Positions 38,501 through 49,709 of a stretch of DNA of 64,000 nucleotides are shown here, piece by piece. The position numbers and the translations under genes are program-made. The first letter of the stretch is position 1. Each line of letters starts with the position of its first letter. The stretch is taken from contig CP053156.1 of assembly GCA_014607495.2 (NCBI GenBank), forward strand, positions 12,710,001 through 12,774,000, in the 5' to 3' direction. The notes under the pieces were generated by a model. It was not told where the DNA came from, did no database searches, and saw only the letters and a program-made list of their open reading frames with translations. This DNA comes from Carposina sasakii. Its lineage: Eukaryota > Arthropoda > Insecta > Lepidoptera > Carposinidae.

Positions 38501-41500
38501 TCAACTCGTTCATGAAACGTTTAATATTAAAACAAGAGATGGCGTTACTTATTCTATACCTAGAGGCACCAAATAAGGGCTTTGATAATAGTATTTGAAA
38601 ACCTCACGGATAAAAAAGGTCTTTAGTTTTTCAAAGTTTTTAACCTATTCTCAGATGTTTTAAGGTTAGTGTCTATTCTAAAAAGGATTTTTTTTAAAAT
38701 AGGTACCTATGTGATTAACTACTTTGTTATAAAACTGAACCCATTGTCATATCATCATAGGTCTATTTTCGAAAAGGGATAATTAGCCAGCCTTAGATTA
38801 ATGATTGGCCTCCACTCCGCCACAGAGCGAAGATTTGGCCAACATTGCCGGTTCACGAAATAGATCTCATACCTTTTTTTAAAATATTAAATAGGCTTAC
38901 GTTTGACCACAACGCGCCTGATGGTAAGCACCGTTGCAGTCTAAGATGGAGCGCGCTTGCCTAAAAGAAACCGGTTCACTCTCGACTTGAAGACCGCAAG
39001 ATTTTAGTTCATGGGGAACAAGGAGGGGAGGGAACCTCAGCAATATAGTATAATAGTTTTCTTAATATTTCGTATGTTAAAGATCAGTAACAACTTGTTG
39101 GGTGTCCCCCTCGGTAAGAAATTAAGCTAATCTTATTCCAGAAAATCCCCGGGTTGGTCTAACACTACATATCTATTGCTCATAATTTATTGTTATCTAG
39201 AAAATTCGTAGAAACTTCGAATAGCATTTGTCCATTACTGCAACATCATCTATAATAATAATAATAATGAGAGATCTTTGATAGGTATATTCCATGATAA
39301 CGCTAGTCAAGGTCAAGATAAGATAGGTAGGTTTATTACTTAATTAATAATTTTCGAATAATCTGGACATGTGAAGCGAAGGTATGAAAGGCATATTTTA
39401 CAGAGGGCGCTGGGCATTAATGTGGATGGTTATAGAAGAACAGGAACCAAAGAAGTGTTGAATGGATTGCGTGGAGAGGATATGCGAGTCATGAGATGAC
39501 TGATAATAGGGAAAAAGTGGGCTGTGGGAGTTACCGCCTACCAACAAATAAACCAGACTTACATTCAAACAGAGAAGGCTGAACCAATCAAAAATGAGTG
39601 TGATAAGCCTACCTATCTTCTTGGCTATCTTCAACATCATAAAAAGTCTCTTTCTCAATTCCAGCGCTACGTACTCCGTCTCCTAAGTGGAGCGGTTGAA
39701 GACCTCGGTTGGGAGGTATCTCAGAACGAGAGCGTGGTGAGGGCCCAAGAGCGGGTGGACCTCCTCTCTACCGCTTGCCATTTAGAGCAACCTGAGTGTC
39801 TCCAACAGGCTGTGGTTAAGTATACCAACTGGATGCTCAGCGCCAATCCTGATGCTGATAATGAGTGAGTATATTTGGCAATGCGAAACATAGTGCGATC
39901 TAGAATTTTTTATAACCTACGACTGTAGGAATTGTTAAAAGGAGGTTATCTGCACTCCAGGATCATGAAAAAGGTCTTGTACCCGCCTTTAAAACAAATT
40001 TTGCGGTGATATAGTTTTTAATCTGGGGCATGTTTTCTGTAGAGCGCCTCATCAAATATTCCTTTGAAGGTTCCTTTGAAAAATGGCGCTAGTTACTCTG
40101 TGCAATCGTACATACTACAAATTTATCTATGTAACTGCAAGTAGAACTCAGGTTCTCTCCAATGCCCTTGAGTTACTTAATTGACTACACGGGGTAAGAT
40201 GCAACTCACGAAGTCCCAAATCATCAATGGACTTCTACTTCTATGTAAAACGTGCTTTACCTGAATCATTATTCAAATGACGGAGCATATTACTTGACAT
40301 ATACTTATAGCCTTGACTCATAAAAACCATTCATATCTAATTTACCGTTTTATTAGGTTATTACTATGTTACTTGCTATCGTACATGGCTAATACAATTG
40401 ATTAGTATTTTTGAGGCATCTAAATATTTCCCATTCCGTCAGTCAAAATTATAATAGTAATTGATGAGCGTGTAGAGCTAAGTATTGTTTATGGGACATA
40501 ATTTTTTTTATAATTCTGCAGTTCTCGTTAGCCTATTTTTGAAAGCCTACGAGGCTGGCCGAAAAGCCAAAAAAAAAAACTTACCAAAGTGGTTAATATC
40601 CTATAAAAAGTAGCTATAGTGCACTTAGCCTCTTTATGTGAGGCCATTGTACATATTTACTTTACCTGTCTACTCCAACCAAACTAGACTTTCCCAAAAG
40701 GTCGGCAGCCTTCTAGGCTTGCTGCAGGCTCCCGAGAGTGATGCTGGCGATCGGAGAATCAGTGCCCGTCGCTCGGCTATTCTCGTGCATTTAAATAGTA
40801 GGTATATAGGATTATATACTATACGGGGAGGCCTACATCCAGCAGTGGACTGCAATAGGCTGAAGACAAGACAAGCAAGACATATATGCTATACAGAATG
40901 GATAAGGGATAAAAGCGTGATTATATGTATGTATGTATATTCTGGATAAAAGTAGGTGTGATACTTGCTTTATTCATCCCCATCTCTATGGTTCTTTGTT
41001 TTCAGCATCCATGCAGACATCCGCAGTACGGTCTACTGCGTGGGCGTGCAGGCTGGAGGTACTAAGGAGTGGAACTTTGCGTGGGAGAGGTTCAGGGTAG
41101 CCAGTGCCCCGTCGGAGAGGGAACTGCTTCTGTCTGTGCTGGGGTGCACTAGGGCGCCTTATCTGCTTTATAGGTAGCTATACCTTTAAGTAAAGAAAAT
41201 TTTATAGTAATTTGTCAAGCTTTTTTGGGATACACATCAACACTTGAAGCTTATTTACTCTTCTGTTTGTCCTAATTATCTTAATTAAGTAATTAGGTAC
41301 TACTCAAGTGCTTTTATATTGCAACGCCCAGTAACCAATGACTGTGCCAGATTATGACATTTTCATATTTAACGTCTGTATAGTTTTTTTTTTTACATTT
41401 CTCGGTATAGTCAGTTTCAGACCAGTTTTGTCATCTCAATAATAATTCGTCTGGAATTGTAGTTCTATTAAAACCCCAAGCCCAGCCTCGGTCAATAGCA

Positions 41501-43208
41501 CCACCAAATTTACAGGTACCTAGAGTTGGCACTGCGCGGAGACAGCGGCATCCGCAAGCAGGATACTGTCCGGGTGTTCTCGGCGGTGGCGGCGTCGGCT
41601 GTCGGACAACCTATAGCCCTCAGCTTCGTTAGGGCTAACTGGAAACGGCTAAGGGATTAGTAAGTAGACACCTCAAATGATAAATCTAAGCCTGTACTGA
41701 CGTGGGGCTTTACTAGAATAATCAGCTGCATCTCTTTCTGTGTATGTCGTAAGAGTCGACTAAGAAATTTTGTGGGCGTTCTTATCATTGATTAACATTT
41801 GATCCCGTTATGCTCAAATTGGCTGTAAGGATCTCCTTTGTAATCCTGCAGTTTTGGCTACTCTATTTTAGTAACGCAGATGAGTATACAGGATGATTTT
41901 TGGTCGTCAACGTTCCCGAAAACTACGGAATCTCCTCATCATCACGACCATTTTTCTCCATGGAAGCATACCTGGGGAGTGTCTGGTTCCCAAGATATTA
42001 GAGTCCAAAATTGAGTAAATAGACTGCGTTTTTCTGCCTAAATGCATATAGACGCGCGTAGCAAGATTTTTTAAAGAGAAATAATTAATATCTGTCTATG
42101 AAAAAACTAGCATAAACATTGGACACTATAAATTTTGCCCGATCAAGAAATAAAAAAAAAAAAACATATTTCCCGGCATTTTTTTTGGCATATACTTTAT
42201 TTGATGTATAGAGTACATACCCTTCGTTAAGGGTGGCAACAAAAAACATCCTGTATAAATGTATCAATCTAAAGAGGGAGACTTTAAGAATTCGCTTCGC
42301 TGGAGCCTTAATCAGAGAAAATAACATTATTTCTCGGTCGAATATCGATATAGGTTCGACACTGACACGTTTGCTCCAATAGGAAGCCAAATCACGAGAT
42401 GCATACCTTCCGCTATTAATGGAAGTGGAATTGTGCGACAACGAGCATCAAATAATGTCACCCTGGCTTCTTTGCGTCTACTTTGTGTCTTAACGATTAA
42501 ATATTCTAAGTATTATTTCAGTAAATGGAAAAATAATAAAGATTTATTTCTATACCCACTTAGAATTATTTAGGTAATTAGAAAAAATATTTGACAATTT
42601 CTTTTTCTAGTGTTGGATCAGTGTCTACGCTCAACACAATCGTGAAGGTGGTCACCAGAAGATTGAATCAGCCACATGAATTGGAAGAGGTAAATATTTT
42701 GTATTGAGTTATTAAAAATTAATATTTCAAAATTGAAAGATGGTTGAATAATACAGGCTGTAACATAAGGGGTTGTACGTTAAACGAAATGTTATGAAAA
42801 TAGGCCACTATAGAGATAAAGTTTAAACGTTTGATAAAGAAAAATAAACTTGTGATTTTGACCTTAAAATTTTGTGGACTAGTTCCCCATAGGTAGTGTG
42901 CTATTTTTACAGAGATTTCGTTCCGAGAATTATGAGAGTCCGTCTTGCACTAGGCCGGTTTTTAATTAATTATTTAATTTACATATTGAATTGTATCAGG
43001 CGTCACTATTCGGAAGTTCAAATCTCTATTGAGGGATCGCCCACCATTTAATTTACAGCTGAAACGGTTCATAAACGAGTCATGTTCAGAGTTGGGCCGA
43101 CCCGTCCAACAAGTGTTGGAGAGCACCGCAGCCAACGTCCAATGGATGGAAGCCAACTATCAAACCATAGTCGATTGGCTTCTCCACGCTGATCGCGCCA
43201 ACGCATGA
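23510..43208 (+). CDS. Gene A: type II membrane aminopeptidase N-like zinc metallopeptidase (M1), 13 coding exons
   Basis: Removes N-terminal amino acids from peptides at the cell surface. Exons: 23510-24231, 24545-24700, 26000-26293, 31599-31782, 31982-32138, 32285-32544, 35020-35218, 36552-36832, 39665-39864, 41006-41173, 41516-41659, 42611-42689, 43059-43208. All have GT/AG borders, phases agree and the join is open for 997 aa. Residues 34-56 are a hydrophobic anchor after a basic cytosolic tail (TKTKR). GAMEN is at 380-384; zinc ligands are His416, His420 and Glu439, with catalytic Glu417 and Tyr502 (SYGKG). The ERAP1-like C-terminal domain runs from about 658. The protein ends HADRANA with no hydrophobic tail, so a GPI anchor is unlikely. 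TQFQ in exon 2 resembles alanyl (N-type) more than glutamyl enzymes, an inference. The first exon opens after a good acceptor at 23487-23488, so an untranslated exon lies upstream. ATG 23540 is an alternative start. Introns are swollen by repeats. Confidence 0.95.
24701..25999. other. Gene A intron 2, AT-rich, with a SINE-A
   Basis: 1.3 kb intron. A complete tRNA-derived SINE A sits at 25617-25728 and the remainder is AT-rich without coding signs. Confidence 0.6.
25617..25728 (+). repeat. tRNA-derived SINE family A, best-preserved copy
   Basis: GACCCGGTAGCTCAGTGGTT gives box A and GGGTTCGATTCCCACTCGGG box B. Acceptor pairing is 6 of 7 and the D and T arms form, but the anticodon stem does not, and a shared non-tRNA tail (TTTCCATTTCTTTATTAATA) follows. 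Hence a SINE, not a working tRNA. Confidence 0.8.
26697..27134. mobile_element. MITE family 4 in gene A intron 3
   Basis: 438 bp bounded by TTAGGGTGCATTTCTACCAG and its inverted partner CTGGTGGAAATGCACCCTTA. Non-coding interior; a single copy in this window. Confidence 0.7.
27672..28126. mobile_element. MITE family 2 copy in gene A intron 3
   Basis: TACAGGGTGTTTGTGACAGT at the left and a slightly eroded mirror (GCCTGGTTATAACACACACACC CTGTA) at the right; interior matches 13323-13803. Confidence 0.8.
29095..29340 (-). repeat. SINE-S family copy in gene A intron 3
   Basis: Plus strand carries GCAACTTGTCACCGATCGTT, ATCCTGCAGTTCTAGCTACC and CACAGCTGTGTGTA. One of the more complete copies. The minus-strand frame of 102 codons here is a by-product. 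Confidence 0.65.
30491..31036. repeat. Foldback element, arms about 150 bp, in gene A intron 3
   Basis: GACCTTCACCGATCTGATAA at 30510 has its reverse complement at 30999-31018. The match continues inward through GATGAGACATAT and CAAATATGCCTA to about 30630 and 30890. The spacer is about 240 bp and AT-rich. Looks like a MITE or foldback transposon. Confidence 0.75.
31040..31598. other. End of gene A intron 3
   Basis: AT-rich with a TATATATAGGTATATA stretch; acceptor CTCCTTTGCAG at 31588-31598. Nothing else seen. Confidence 0.5.
32545..35019. other. Gene A intron 6 with a local direct duplication
   Basis: 2.5 kb. Segments 33910-34130 and 34200-34385 are imperfect direct copies (see findings). 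A SINE-S piece in reverse sits at 34650-34750. No coding signs. Confidence 0.6.
35219..36551. other. Gene A intron 7
   Basis: Pyrimidine-rich 35550-35790 (CTCATTCATCCTTCC and similar), a weak inverted repeat of TCCCATGGTGC type within 35285-35452, and a reverse SINE-S copy at 36225-36420. No gene seen. Confidence 0.5.
36833..37951. other. Gene A intron 8, first part
   Basis: AT-rich, no motif or repeat I can name. Confidence 0.4.
37952..38094. repeat. 143 bp near-perfect palindrome in gene A intron 8
   Basis: Two arms of 70 bp meet at a 3 bp centre (about 38023). Both carry CCTTCGGT, then ACAACGGCACAATTG, and pair along the full length with about a dozen mismatches. RNA from either strand would form one long hairpin. 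Could be a short MITE or a small-RNA source. Confidence 0.8.
38150..38372 (-). repeat. Dispersed repeat P, reverse copy
   Basis: CGCTGATCTCAGGAACGGCT, TTTTTATCCCGGGAAAA in tandem, and CCATGCGGACGGAGTCC. The internal ATCCCGGGAAAA unit is repeated three times here. Confidence 0.65.
38905..39010. repeat. Dispersed repeat with GGCTTACGTTTGACCACAAC
   Basis: AAATAGGCTTACG-TTGACCACAACGCGCCT-ATGGTAAGCAC is shared with 51066-51115. Non-coding. Confidence 0.6.
39360..39525 (+). mobile_element. LINE polymerase C-terminal fragment in gene A intron 8
   Basis: Frame reads [20 protein letters not shown], then [20 protein letters not shown] and a stop. The GHV-R-rich block and the GRRR-G-W-x-D-DM-like block recall the C-terminal end of LINE reverse transcriptases. 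It ends 140 bp before the exon 9 acceptor. Family not certain. Confidence 0.5.
39865..41005. other. Gene A intron 9 with RTE tail
   Basis: A truncated RTE-type repeat at 40680-40865 ends GGGGAGGCCTACATCCAGCA then GTGGACTGCAATAGG. A GTAT microsatellite is at 40920-40938. No gene. Confidence 0.6.
41660..42610. other. Gene A intron 11: SINE-S copy, MITE family 3 and another repeat
   Basis: Reverse SINE-S 41690-41885 (CTGCAGTTTTGGCTACTCTA) touches MITE 3 at 41887. A further repeat at 42290-42480 shares CACTGACACGTTTGCTCCAA with 53866-54005. Confidence 0.6.
41887..42256 (-). mobile_element. MITE family 3 copy in gene A intron 11
   Basis: TACAGGATGATTTTTGGTCG to CAACAAAAAACATCCTGTA, reverse of 17510-17899. 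About 370 bp, non-coding. Confidence 0.75.
42751..42925. mobile_element. Degraded MITE family 1 in gene A intron 12
   Basis: TACAGGCTGTAACATAAGGG, GAAATGTTATGAAAATAGGC and ATTTTGTGGACTAGTTCC keep the family order; the right end is eroded. Confidence 0.55.
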
Positions 43209-45094
43209 TATATTGTTACCAAGCTTTCATAGATAGAAAATATAGTTTCAAACGTTGTATAGTCTACGAACGGTTTCGACGATTCAGTAATATTATCTTT
43301 GATATTGTGAGATTGAGAGTACGATCGAATTGAATTTTTAAGCACGAACAGATGTCTTAACGCTCCTTAATACGGTATCGCTATCCTAGGAAAGCAAAGC
43401 ATTCAAGAAATTGTCCGTCATTGTAGCATGAATGCTTGTGAGGCATTTGATAAGTATCTTATACTGTTTCGAAATTCGTAACTAGTTTGTAAGACTTTTT
43501 AATACATAACTCTAAGTAAAATTATAATTTCGATAAAAACAAGTAGACCTACTCAGAAATTGTAAATATAGGTTGGTAATTTAAATCAGAAATTATATTT
43601 AATGGTAAGCTACTCGTAAGTATAGATAAATTGGTTTATAATATCCTAAAATAATACTAGTCAGGTGGTAAATAATGAAAGGAGACATATTGAAGGATTT
43701 GAAAAAAATATCTTAAATATGCAATATTAGGTTCTTTTCAAATCTGCGAAATATTTTACTGCAACCGCTAAACCCCCTTGAAAAAGTGCAATTGCTGATA
43801 ATGCAGTCCATTTTGGTATATAGCCGTTATTAATAGATCGTTATTAATCGAATGGTTTGAGCCAATGTTGGGGCAAGTCAACCCATGAATTGCGCCAACA
43901 TTATGACATCGTATCGCATCGACGCCGACGTTCGTTATCGTAACATTTCCATAGTGGTTTCATCATTTCATTTAACGAATGCGCTAAATTTCTATTAAAG
44001 GAACTTTCTATGATGAAACTTTGGGGATTCGATCGAATAACATGTAAAGTTCTTTATCTTAAATCTCACTTTTTTGAAAGTTTTATTCATTATTAAGTCT
44101 ATATATTACTAGTGGACACCCGCAACTTCGTTCACGTGAACTATAGAATGTATGTGTCCTTCTACGTACTCCCAACTAAATGTTTGCAAACTTTAAAAAA
44201 TATTTATTGAGGAAATAAAGCGTAAGGATGAAGGTAATAAAGTGGGCTGGACAATGTACAAATAAACAAACTGTATAACTTTGAGAGCAGAAATTTTTTA
44301 AATCGCATTTAATGGTGCCATATTTGGAATGGCCGAATTATTTTTATTGTGGAAGGGGTCAATGTTTTTTAGTTGTTTAAGTCACCACTGAGGACACTGC
44401 AACCGGTGATTGGGCGAGTTCGATGGTTTGGGACTAAGTACTAGGTTTGTAGGTAAAGATATAAGAGAAGCCTATGTCGCTTAGGCCAGTATTCGGGCCA
44501 TGTAGTCCTCGCCATGTATTTGTGTATGGGACACTTCACCTGCGAATATGTTAGTAGTACTGTATTGGAATCTCTTGTTCAACTTACAATGTAGGTGTCC
44601 GTAGTTACCTGTATTTTGTGTTCAAATAGTTCTTAAATTATTGATAACACCAGTTAGGTAAATATTATAATACCTATAGTTTTAAGACAACATCTCGTTT
44701 ATGGTGAAACACTGAGTTGATTTTTTTATTTAAAAGTTTCACAACTGGCGGCCGGTTTCTCGAAGGCAAGTTTAAATTAATTGACAACAATGTGTCAAAT
44801 CACATAAACATTAGTTAACAGTGGGTAAAGCTTTGGTTTTCTAGGATAGCGGTGTCGTCACATAGCGACCGTAAAGGATCATGACATGTCGGCACCGTAA
44901 CGAGGGCGTCTGAAATTGATCTTAAAATACCTATAAGTATAAAACCATGAACGAGATGATAGAATATCGTTTTTAATTTAACAAATATATAGCGTAATCA
45001 TGTATTTTGTAATAACCGTGGCATTTGAATAAGCCATCGTTGAAGTAAGTTTTTTAATGTTCAATAAAATATGTACAAATGATAAGTGTTTTTA
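43209..45094. other. 3' flank of gene A and intergenic DNA
   Basis: No canonical AATAAA occurs in the first few hundred bases after the stop; AGTAAA at 43515-43520 is a weak candidate and AATAAA first appears clearly at 45063. The rest is AT-rich, with repeat-P-like CTAGTGGACACCCGCAACTT at 44110. Confidence 0.4.
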
Positions 45095-45490
45095 CTATCG
45101 TCATCGTCGTCAGCCTATTGCAGTCCACTGCTGGACGTAGGCCTCCCCCAGAGTACGCCACTTGGCTTCGATCTCCCGTTTTCACCATCCAGTCACTACC
45201 AGCCGTCCTCTTTAAGTCATCGGTCCATCTGGCCGGAGGGCGCCCAACGCTACGCTTGCCGAGGCGCGGTCTCCATCCGAGAACCCGTTTACTCCACCGT
45301 CCATCGGTTCTACGACAGATGTGGCCGGCCCACTGCCACTTCAGTCTGCTACATTTCGAGACTATGTCTGTCACTTTGGTCATCTGCCGGATAATCTCGT
45401 TTCGGACTTTATCCATTAGCGAGATTCCGAGCATTGACCTTTCCATAGCTCTCTGAGTGACATGCAATCGGTGAGCCAGCCAGTTTTTAC
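45095..45490 (-). mobile_element. RTE-type LINE 3' fragment with reverse-transcriptase C-terminus
   Basis: Minus-strand frame reads HVTQRAMERSMLGISL, LKWQWAGHICRRTDGRW and GRPPARWTDDLKRTAG, the hallmark end of RTE-clade polyproteins. It then passes into the 3' tail (CCACTGCTGGACGTAGGCCT on plus). 5'-truncated, as usual for LINEs; no endonuclease or polymerase core. Confidence 0.85.
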
Positions 45491-45499
45491 TATACATCA

Positions 45500-46555
45500 T
45501 CTATTTTATTTAATTATTTGCCCTTTTTCCATGGATGCGGTCGAATTAATTTTAAAAGACCCTTTTAAAATGGTCAAATTAAAACTACATAAGAAAACTT
45601 ATATTACTTGTCCATTTTATTGGAGAAAATGTTTGAGTGAATGAGGAACACTGAAATAATCCGCTCACAAGCACTATCTTGCCATCACCCAACGGTCTAT
45701 GTCATCCAGAGTACAATAAACGACAGGTAAAACGCACGCTAAAATACACATACTCGTACACTCCGTATAATACGTGTTCTTAGGCGAAAATATATACCCA
45801 CTATAGCAGTTTCTCCAGTATACTTACGAGAACCTCTTTCATAAACATATCTAGAGATGTTTTAATTTATCCATCTCCGTTTCCACTATCTCTATCGAGG
45901 CTCCATCACCCACTGCGGAGTAAGTGTCGCGTCTTCACTATGCCCTGAGTCAACTTCATCCAGTAGGGTCCCATCTTTCTGATATCAGCTGATTCATTAA
46001 AAAATCAGGATTCAAACATTTTTAAGGTACTTTCTGGTAATCAGAACATGACGTCATAGGCTTGGTATCAGGTTAGATGTGCCCCAAGATACGCAATCAA
46101 CACACTAAATATCAGCACGGCACACTTCCAAGTACACCCGTATCTATGGACGTTGTATGACTAGTAAGAACTAAGTAGTTGTTGTCTGTACATTAATCCT
46201 GATTATTAACGCAAATGTCGATTACCAATGTGATTATGAAGATATGGAGTGATATTTTATCGGTTTTTGATTAAGAATAGGATTGTGATGCGGAGAATTT
46301 CAGACTTTAATCCAGTTGCCGGGAGCAGTTCCCGCTTTGTGGTTGCAGTCGCCGGGTTGAGTGAAGGTAAGAAAAAAAACATTGCACCAAATATTTATAC
46401 TGCCTCGCTAGATAAATGGTATTAAACTCGTGAAAATACTATGCTATATGGAACAATAGAAAGAGATATGCGGAGAAATATATAGGCTGATATAACATGA
46501 CGAAAAGTTATGTGTGAAACCGTCAATCCCATACAAGCTTGATCCCATACTAATA
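45500..46555. other. Gene-less intergenic stretch
   Basis: AT-rich with no recognised repeat, RNA gene or conserved frame. Confidence 0.4.
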
Positions 46556-46559
46556 ATTC

Positions 46560-47046
46560 TATACAGGGTGTTTGTGACAGCCAGGCAAATATTGATATGG
46601 TGACTTCGGACCATGATTCTGAGATGAAAACCAGTGGAACATTTTGCAGGAAAATTCCAAAATTTTCCGACTTTTTTTCATTTTTTCAGAAAAAAATAAT
46701 GTTTTTTTCGATAAGTAGGCCTTAAATAATGACTTAAATACAAAAATTTTAACCTATGGATGATTATTAAAAAAAAAAATTGCTCTCAAAAAAGTTCAAT
46801 TAACTGATCAACCCCAAAAGAGAGTCATAAGTGATCTAAAAAACTGCAATGTATCACACAATAACCAATAAGCACATTAAACTAGTCACAGGATCGCCCG
46901 ATAGAATTGCCGCAGAAAGAAAACATTGCGTGTAATCAAATCAAAAATTAATTTCCTGCAAGTAACTACTTGTACTATCGTATAACTCAAAACAATGGTA
47001 CTTGTTCAGTATCTCAGTATTTGCCTGGCTGTCACACACCCTGTAT
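46560..47046. mobile_element. MITE family 2 copy, best ends
   Basis: TACAGGGTGTTTGTGACAGC CAGGCAAATATTGA at the left and CAGTATTTGCCTGGCTGTCA CACACCCTGTA at the right: an inverted terminal repeat near 35 bp. 487 bp. Confidence 0.85.
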
Positions 47047-47527
47047 ATTCTATATATATGTTTTAAAAAGAAAGGCTCAAATCTAAAATGATTGATAGGG
47101 TTCAAAGTACTTCAATAGTAGAAGTAAGGGCCCTTTCACGCGAAGTTCAACGCAACTATTACTGGTAAACGCAGGCTCGTCGAGACTTCTTACACTCATT
47201 TCTTTAAAGTAATTTTAAGTGATTATTTATTGCATTTTTTTTTCTATAGTATCATTAATTGGATATATAATCCTTGCGTACTTTAAATGTCTTTGTACAG
47301 TGGTTAACTTTTAATAGTTCTAACTTTGAAAAGTTCTTAATTAGAGAATGAAAAGCATTACCTACTTCTAAAATCATTTGAGAAGAAGTAATTACTTCTT
47401 CTTTATTGAAACGCGTGTTATACTTCTATCCTTTCATTTTTTACCTCATTTTACTTACCACTAAGATTGAGGTCAAGCCATAATGGCAAAATCAGAAGGT
47501 AATATATTGATATCTACATATTGTATA

Positions 47528-47818
47528 AAAAACTGGCCAAGTGCTAGTCGGACTCGCGTTCCCAGGGTTCCGTAGAAACCTGTTTTATTATATGACGTAA
47601 CAAAAAATTTACGGATTTTACAATTTTTCCTATATTTATGCTATAAGAAGTTGCTTTGTAGCAGATTTCAAGATTCTGAGTTCACGGGAAGTACCCTGTA
47701 GGTTTTGATTCCTTTGCGAGAAAAAGGGTCTTGATAGATAGACGGACAGACGGACAACAAAGTGATCCTATAAGGGTTCTGTTTTTACCTTTTGAGGTAC
47801 GGAACCCTAAAAACTATA
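47528..47818 (+). repeat. GGGTTCCG family repeat, plus orientation
   Basis: Begins AAAACTGGCCAAGTGCTAGT, with a deletion inside, and ends TTTTGAGGTACGGAACCCTA. Homologous to 8060-8572. Confidence 0.7.
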
Positions 47819-48077
47819 TCGTTGTTCCTATCAAAAGTGAACGTTATGATAACCGAGATAGTAAGAAACCAAATAATATAAATATCTTTTACATGGATAA
47901 TTTTATATGAAAATTACATTGAAAAACAGTTGTATTGATTCCAAAGTAGAAATGGATCGTAAATAAAGTAACTTCGACTCTTGATAAATGTTGACTATTA
48001 ATATCAAATATGACGTATTCTTCATTTACCACTTTCGTTTAGATATGTCGATGTCTAACCCTGGTCTTAGCCAATGT

Positions 48078-48476
48078 AATTAATAAATAAATCATTATTC
48101 ACACACTTCACAACACATTTACTTAGTCCCACATTAAGATCCCTAAGGGGTAGTCCCTTTGTTCTCCGAATATCGATCGTCCGAAAATCATAATCCCTAA
48201 CAAGTTTGCTATAATCATCACTTTCCATAATGTCCGCGTATACGAAATTGTATATTACCTAATCGTCTTTAATTCTAATACTTTGGTGCCATAAAATAGG
48301 GTGCTATAATGATTAGATGTCCTAATTTTTCTTGCTTTAAAGTCACATGTCCTAAGTGTTATATTGTATAATATGGATAATATTCATCATATCAATGTTT
48401 GCCCCTACCGGGATTCGAACCCAGGGCCTATGGCGCTGCAGGCAGGGTCACTGCCGACTAGACCAATCGGCCGTCA
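48078..48476 (-). mobile_element. SINE family B copy broken by unrelated DNA
   Basis: Tail side 48078-48148 and tRNA-head side 48377-48476 match family B. The 80-90 bp that should lie between them is replaced by about 228 bp of unrelated sequence (48149-48376). Confidence 0.75.
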
Positions 48477-48757
48477 ATTATTTAAAAAATTACAGCGAAT
48501 TTGCAGCTTTCGAACAAAGATAGAGGCTGAATAGAGGTTAAACTTCATCACCTTATTTAAGGAACGTGTTAGATGAAGACTTCCTATTGGAGGAAATAGT
48601 TCGATAACTTTGCGATCCTTGCTGTCACTCTTAAAACTGTTACATTGACTAAGGCACCTGTTGCAGTGTATGTTATGATAACGAACGTCAATACGAAACT
48701 GGCTATTGTAGGAATTTTGCGATAGCGAACTCGATTTTCTATCGATTCTATCAAGAT

Positions 48758-49159
48758 ATAATGTTACTTTTTCTAAGCTAGCTATGGAGAATTATACCTT
48801 CTTCATGAAGCTAGCCCTTCTTATATAATGTTACTTTTTCTAAGCTAGCTATGGAGAATTATACCTTCTTCATGAAGCTAGCCCTTCTTATATAATGTTA
48901 CTTTTTCTAAGCTATCTATGGAGAATTATACCTTCTTCATGAAGCTAGCCCTTCTTATATAATGTTACTTTTTCTAAGCTAGCTATGGAGAATTATACCT
49001 TCTTCATGAAGCTAGCCCTTCTTATATAATGTTACTTTTTCTAAGCTATCTATGGAGAATTATACCTTCTTCATGAAGCTAGCCCTTCTTATATAATGTT
49101 ACTTTTTCTAAGCTAGCTATGGAGAATTATACCTTCTTCATGAAGCTAGCCCTTCTTAT
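48758..49159. repeat. Tandem array, six units of 67 bp
   Basis: Units begin ATAATGTTACTTTTTCTAAG at 48758, 48825, 48892, 48959, 49026 and 49093. They are identical except for one position: GCTAGCT in units 1, 2, 4, 6 and GCTATCT in 3 and 5. Each unit holds CTTCATGAAG and two AAGCTAGC-type blocks. Confidence 0.95.
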
Positions 49160-49299
49160 TCTAGTCAGTAGAAAAGTAGAAAAATGGTGAGATGCTGAGT
49201 TTGTAACCGTTATTATTGAAGGTAGTTTCGAAAACTATAATTTTATCAGAAAAAATTATATAGAATAGGTATTTTAATTTCGGTAATCCATTTAATTTG

Positions 49300-49542
49300 A
49301 CGGCCGACTGGTCTAGTAGGTAGTGACCCTGCCTGCGACGCCATAGGTCCTGGGTTCGAATCCCGGTAGGTGCAAACATTGATATGATGAATATCCATGT
49401 TTGTTTCCGAGTCATGGCTGTTTCTATACTTATCTATGTATTTATATACCGTTGCTTAGTACCCACGACACAAGACCTTAGGGATCTTACTGTGGGACTA
49501 GGTTAATATGTTGTGTAGTGTGTGTGAATAAAAAAATATTTT
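49300..49542 (+). mobile_element. tRNA-derived SINE family B, plus-strand full copy
   Basis: CGGCCGACTGGTCTAGTAGG (box A region), GGGTTCGAATCCCGGTAGG (box B), body to TTGTGTAGTGTGTGTGAATA and an A-rich end. The clearest copy in the window. Confidence 0.85.
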
Positions 49543-49709
49543 CCTGACATTGAAATAAGTAGGTAATCGTAGGTTAATATTTAAAATATTATCTTATCAT
49601 TCGATATAAAATCATGACAAAAACTCTGCTCATAATAATACATACCTATAGGTATGCTGTAAGAAACACACGCTGATAAATCGCGTTTGGGTATGGCAAG
49701 GATTTTTAA

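Noticed and set aside
39524..39664. Open frame running from intron 8 into gene A exon 9
   Set aside because: The paralogues and the TTCTCAATTCCAG acceptor place the exon start at 39665; the upstream part has no homology to APN.
45086..45456. Plus-strand frames of 102 and 125 codons
   Set aside because: They lie opposite the RTE polyprotein fragment on the minus strand, which has clear family motifs.
48758..49159. CRISPR-like array
   Set aside because: Units are contiguous with no unique spacers, and the locus is eukaryotic. It is a tandem repeat.
49301..49372. Possible tRNA gene at the SINE B head
   Set aside because: Box B is good, but no full cloverleaf forms and the head is joined to a body repeated four times here.
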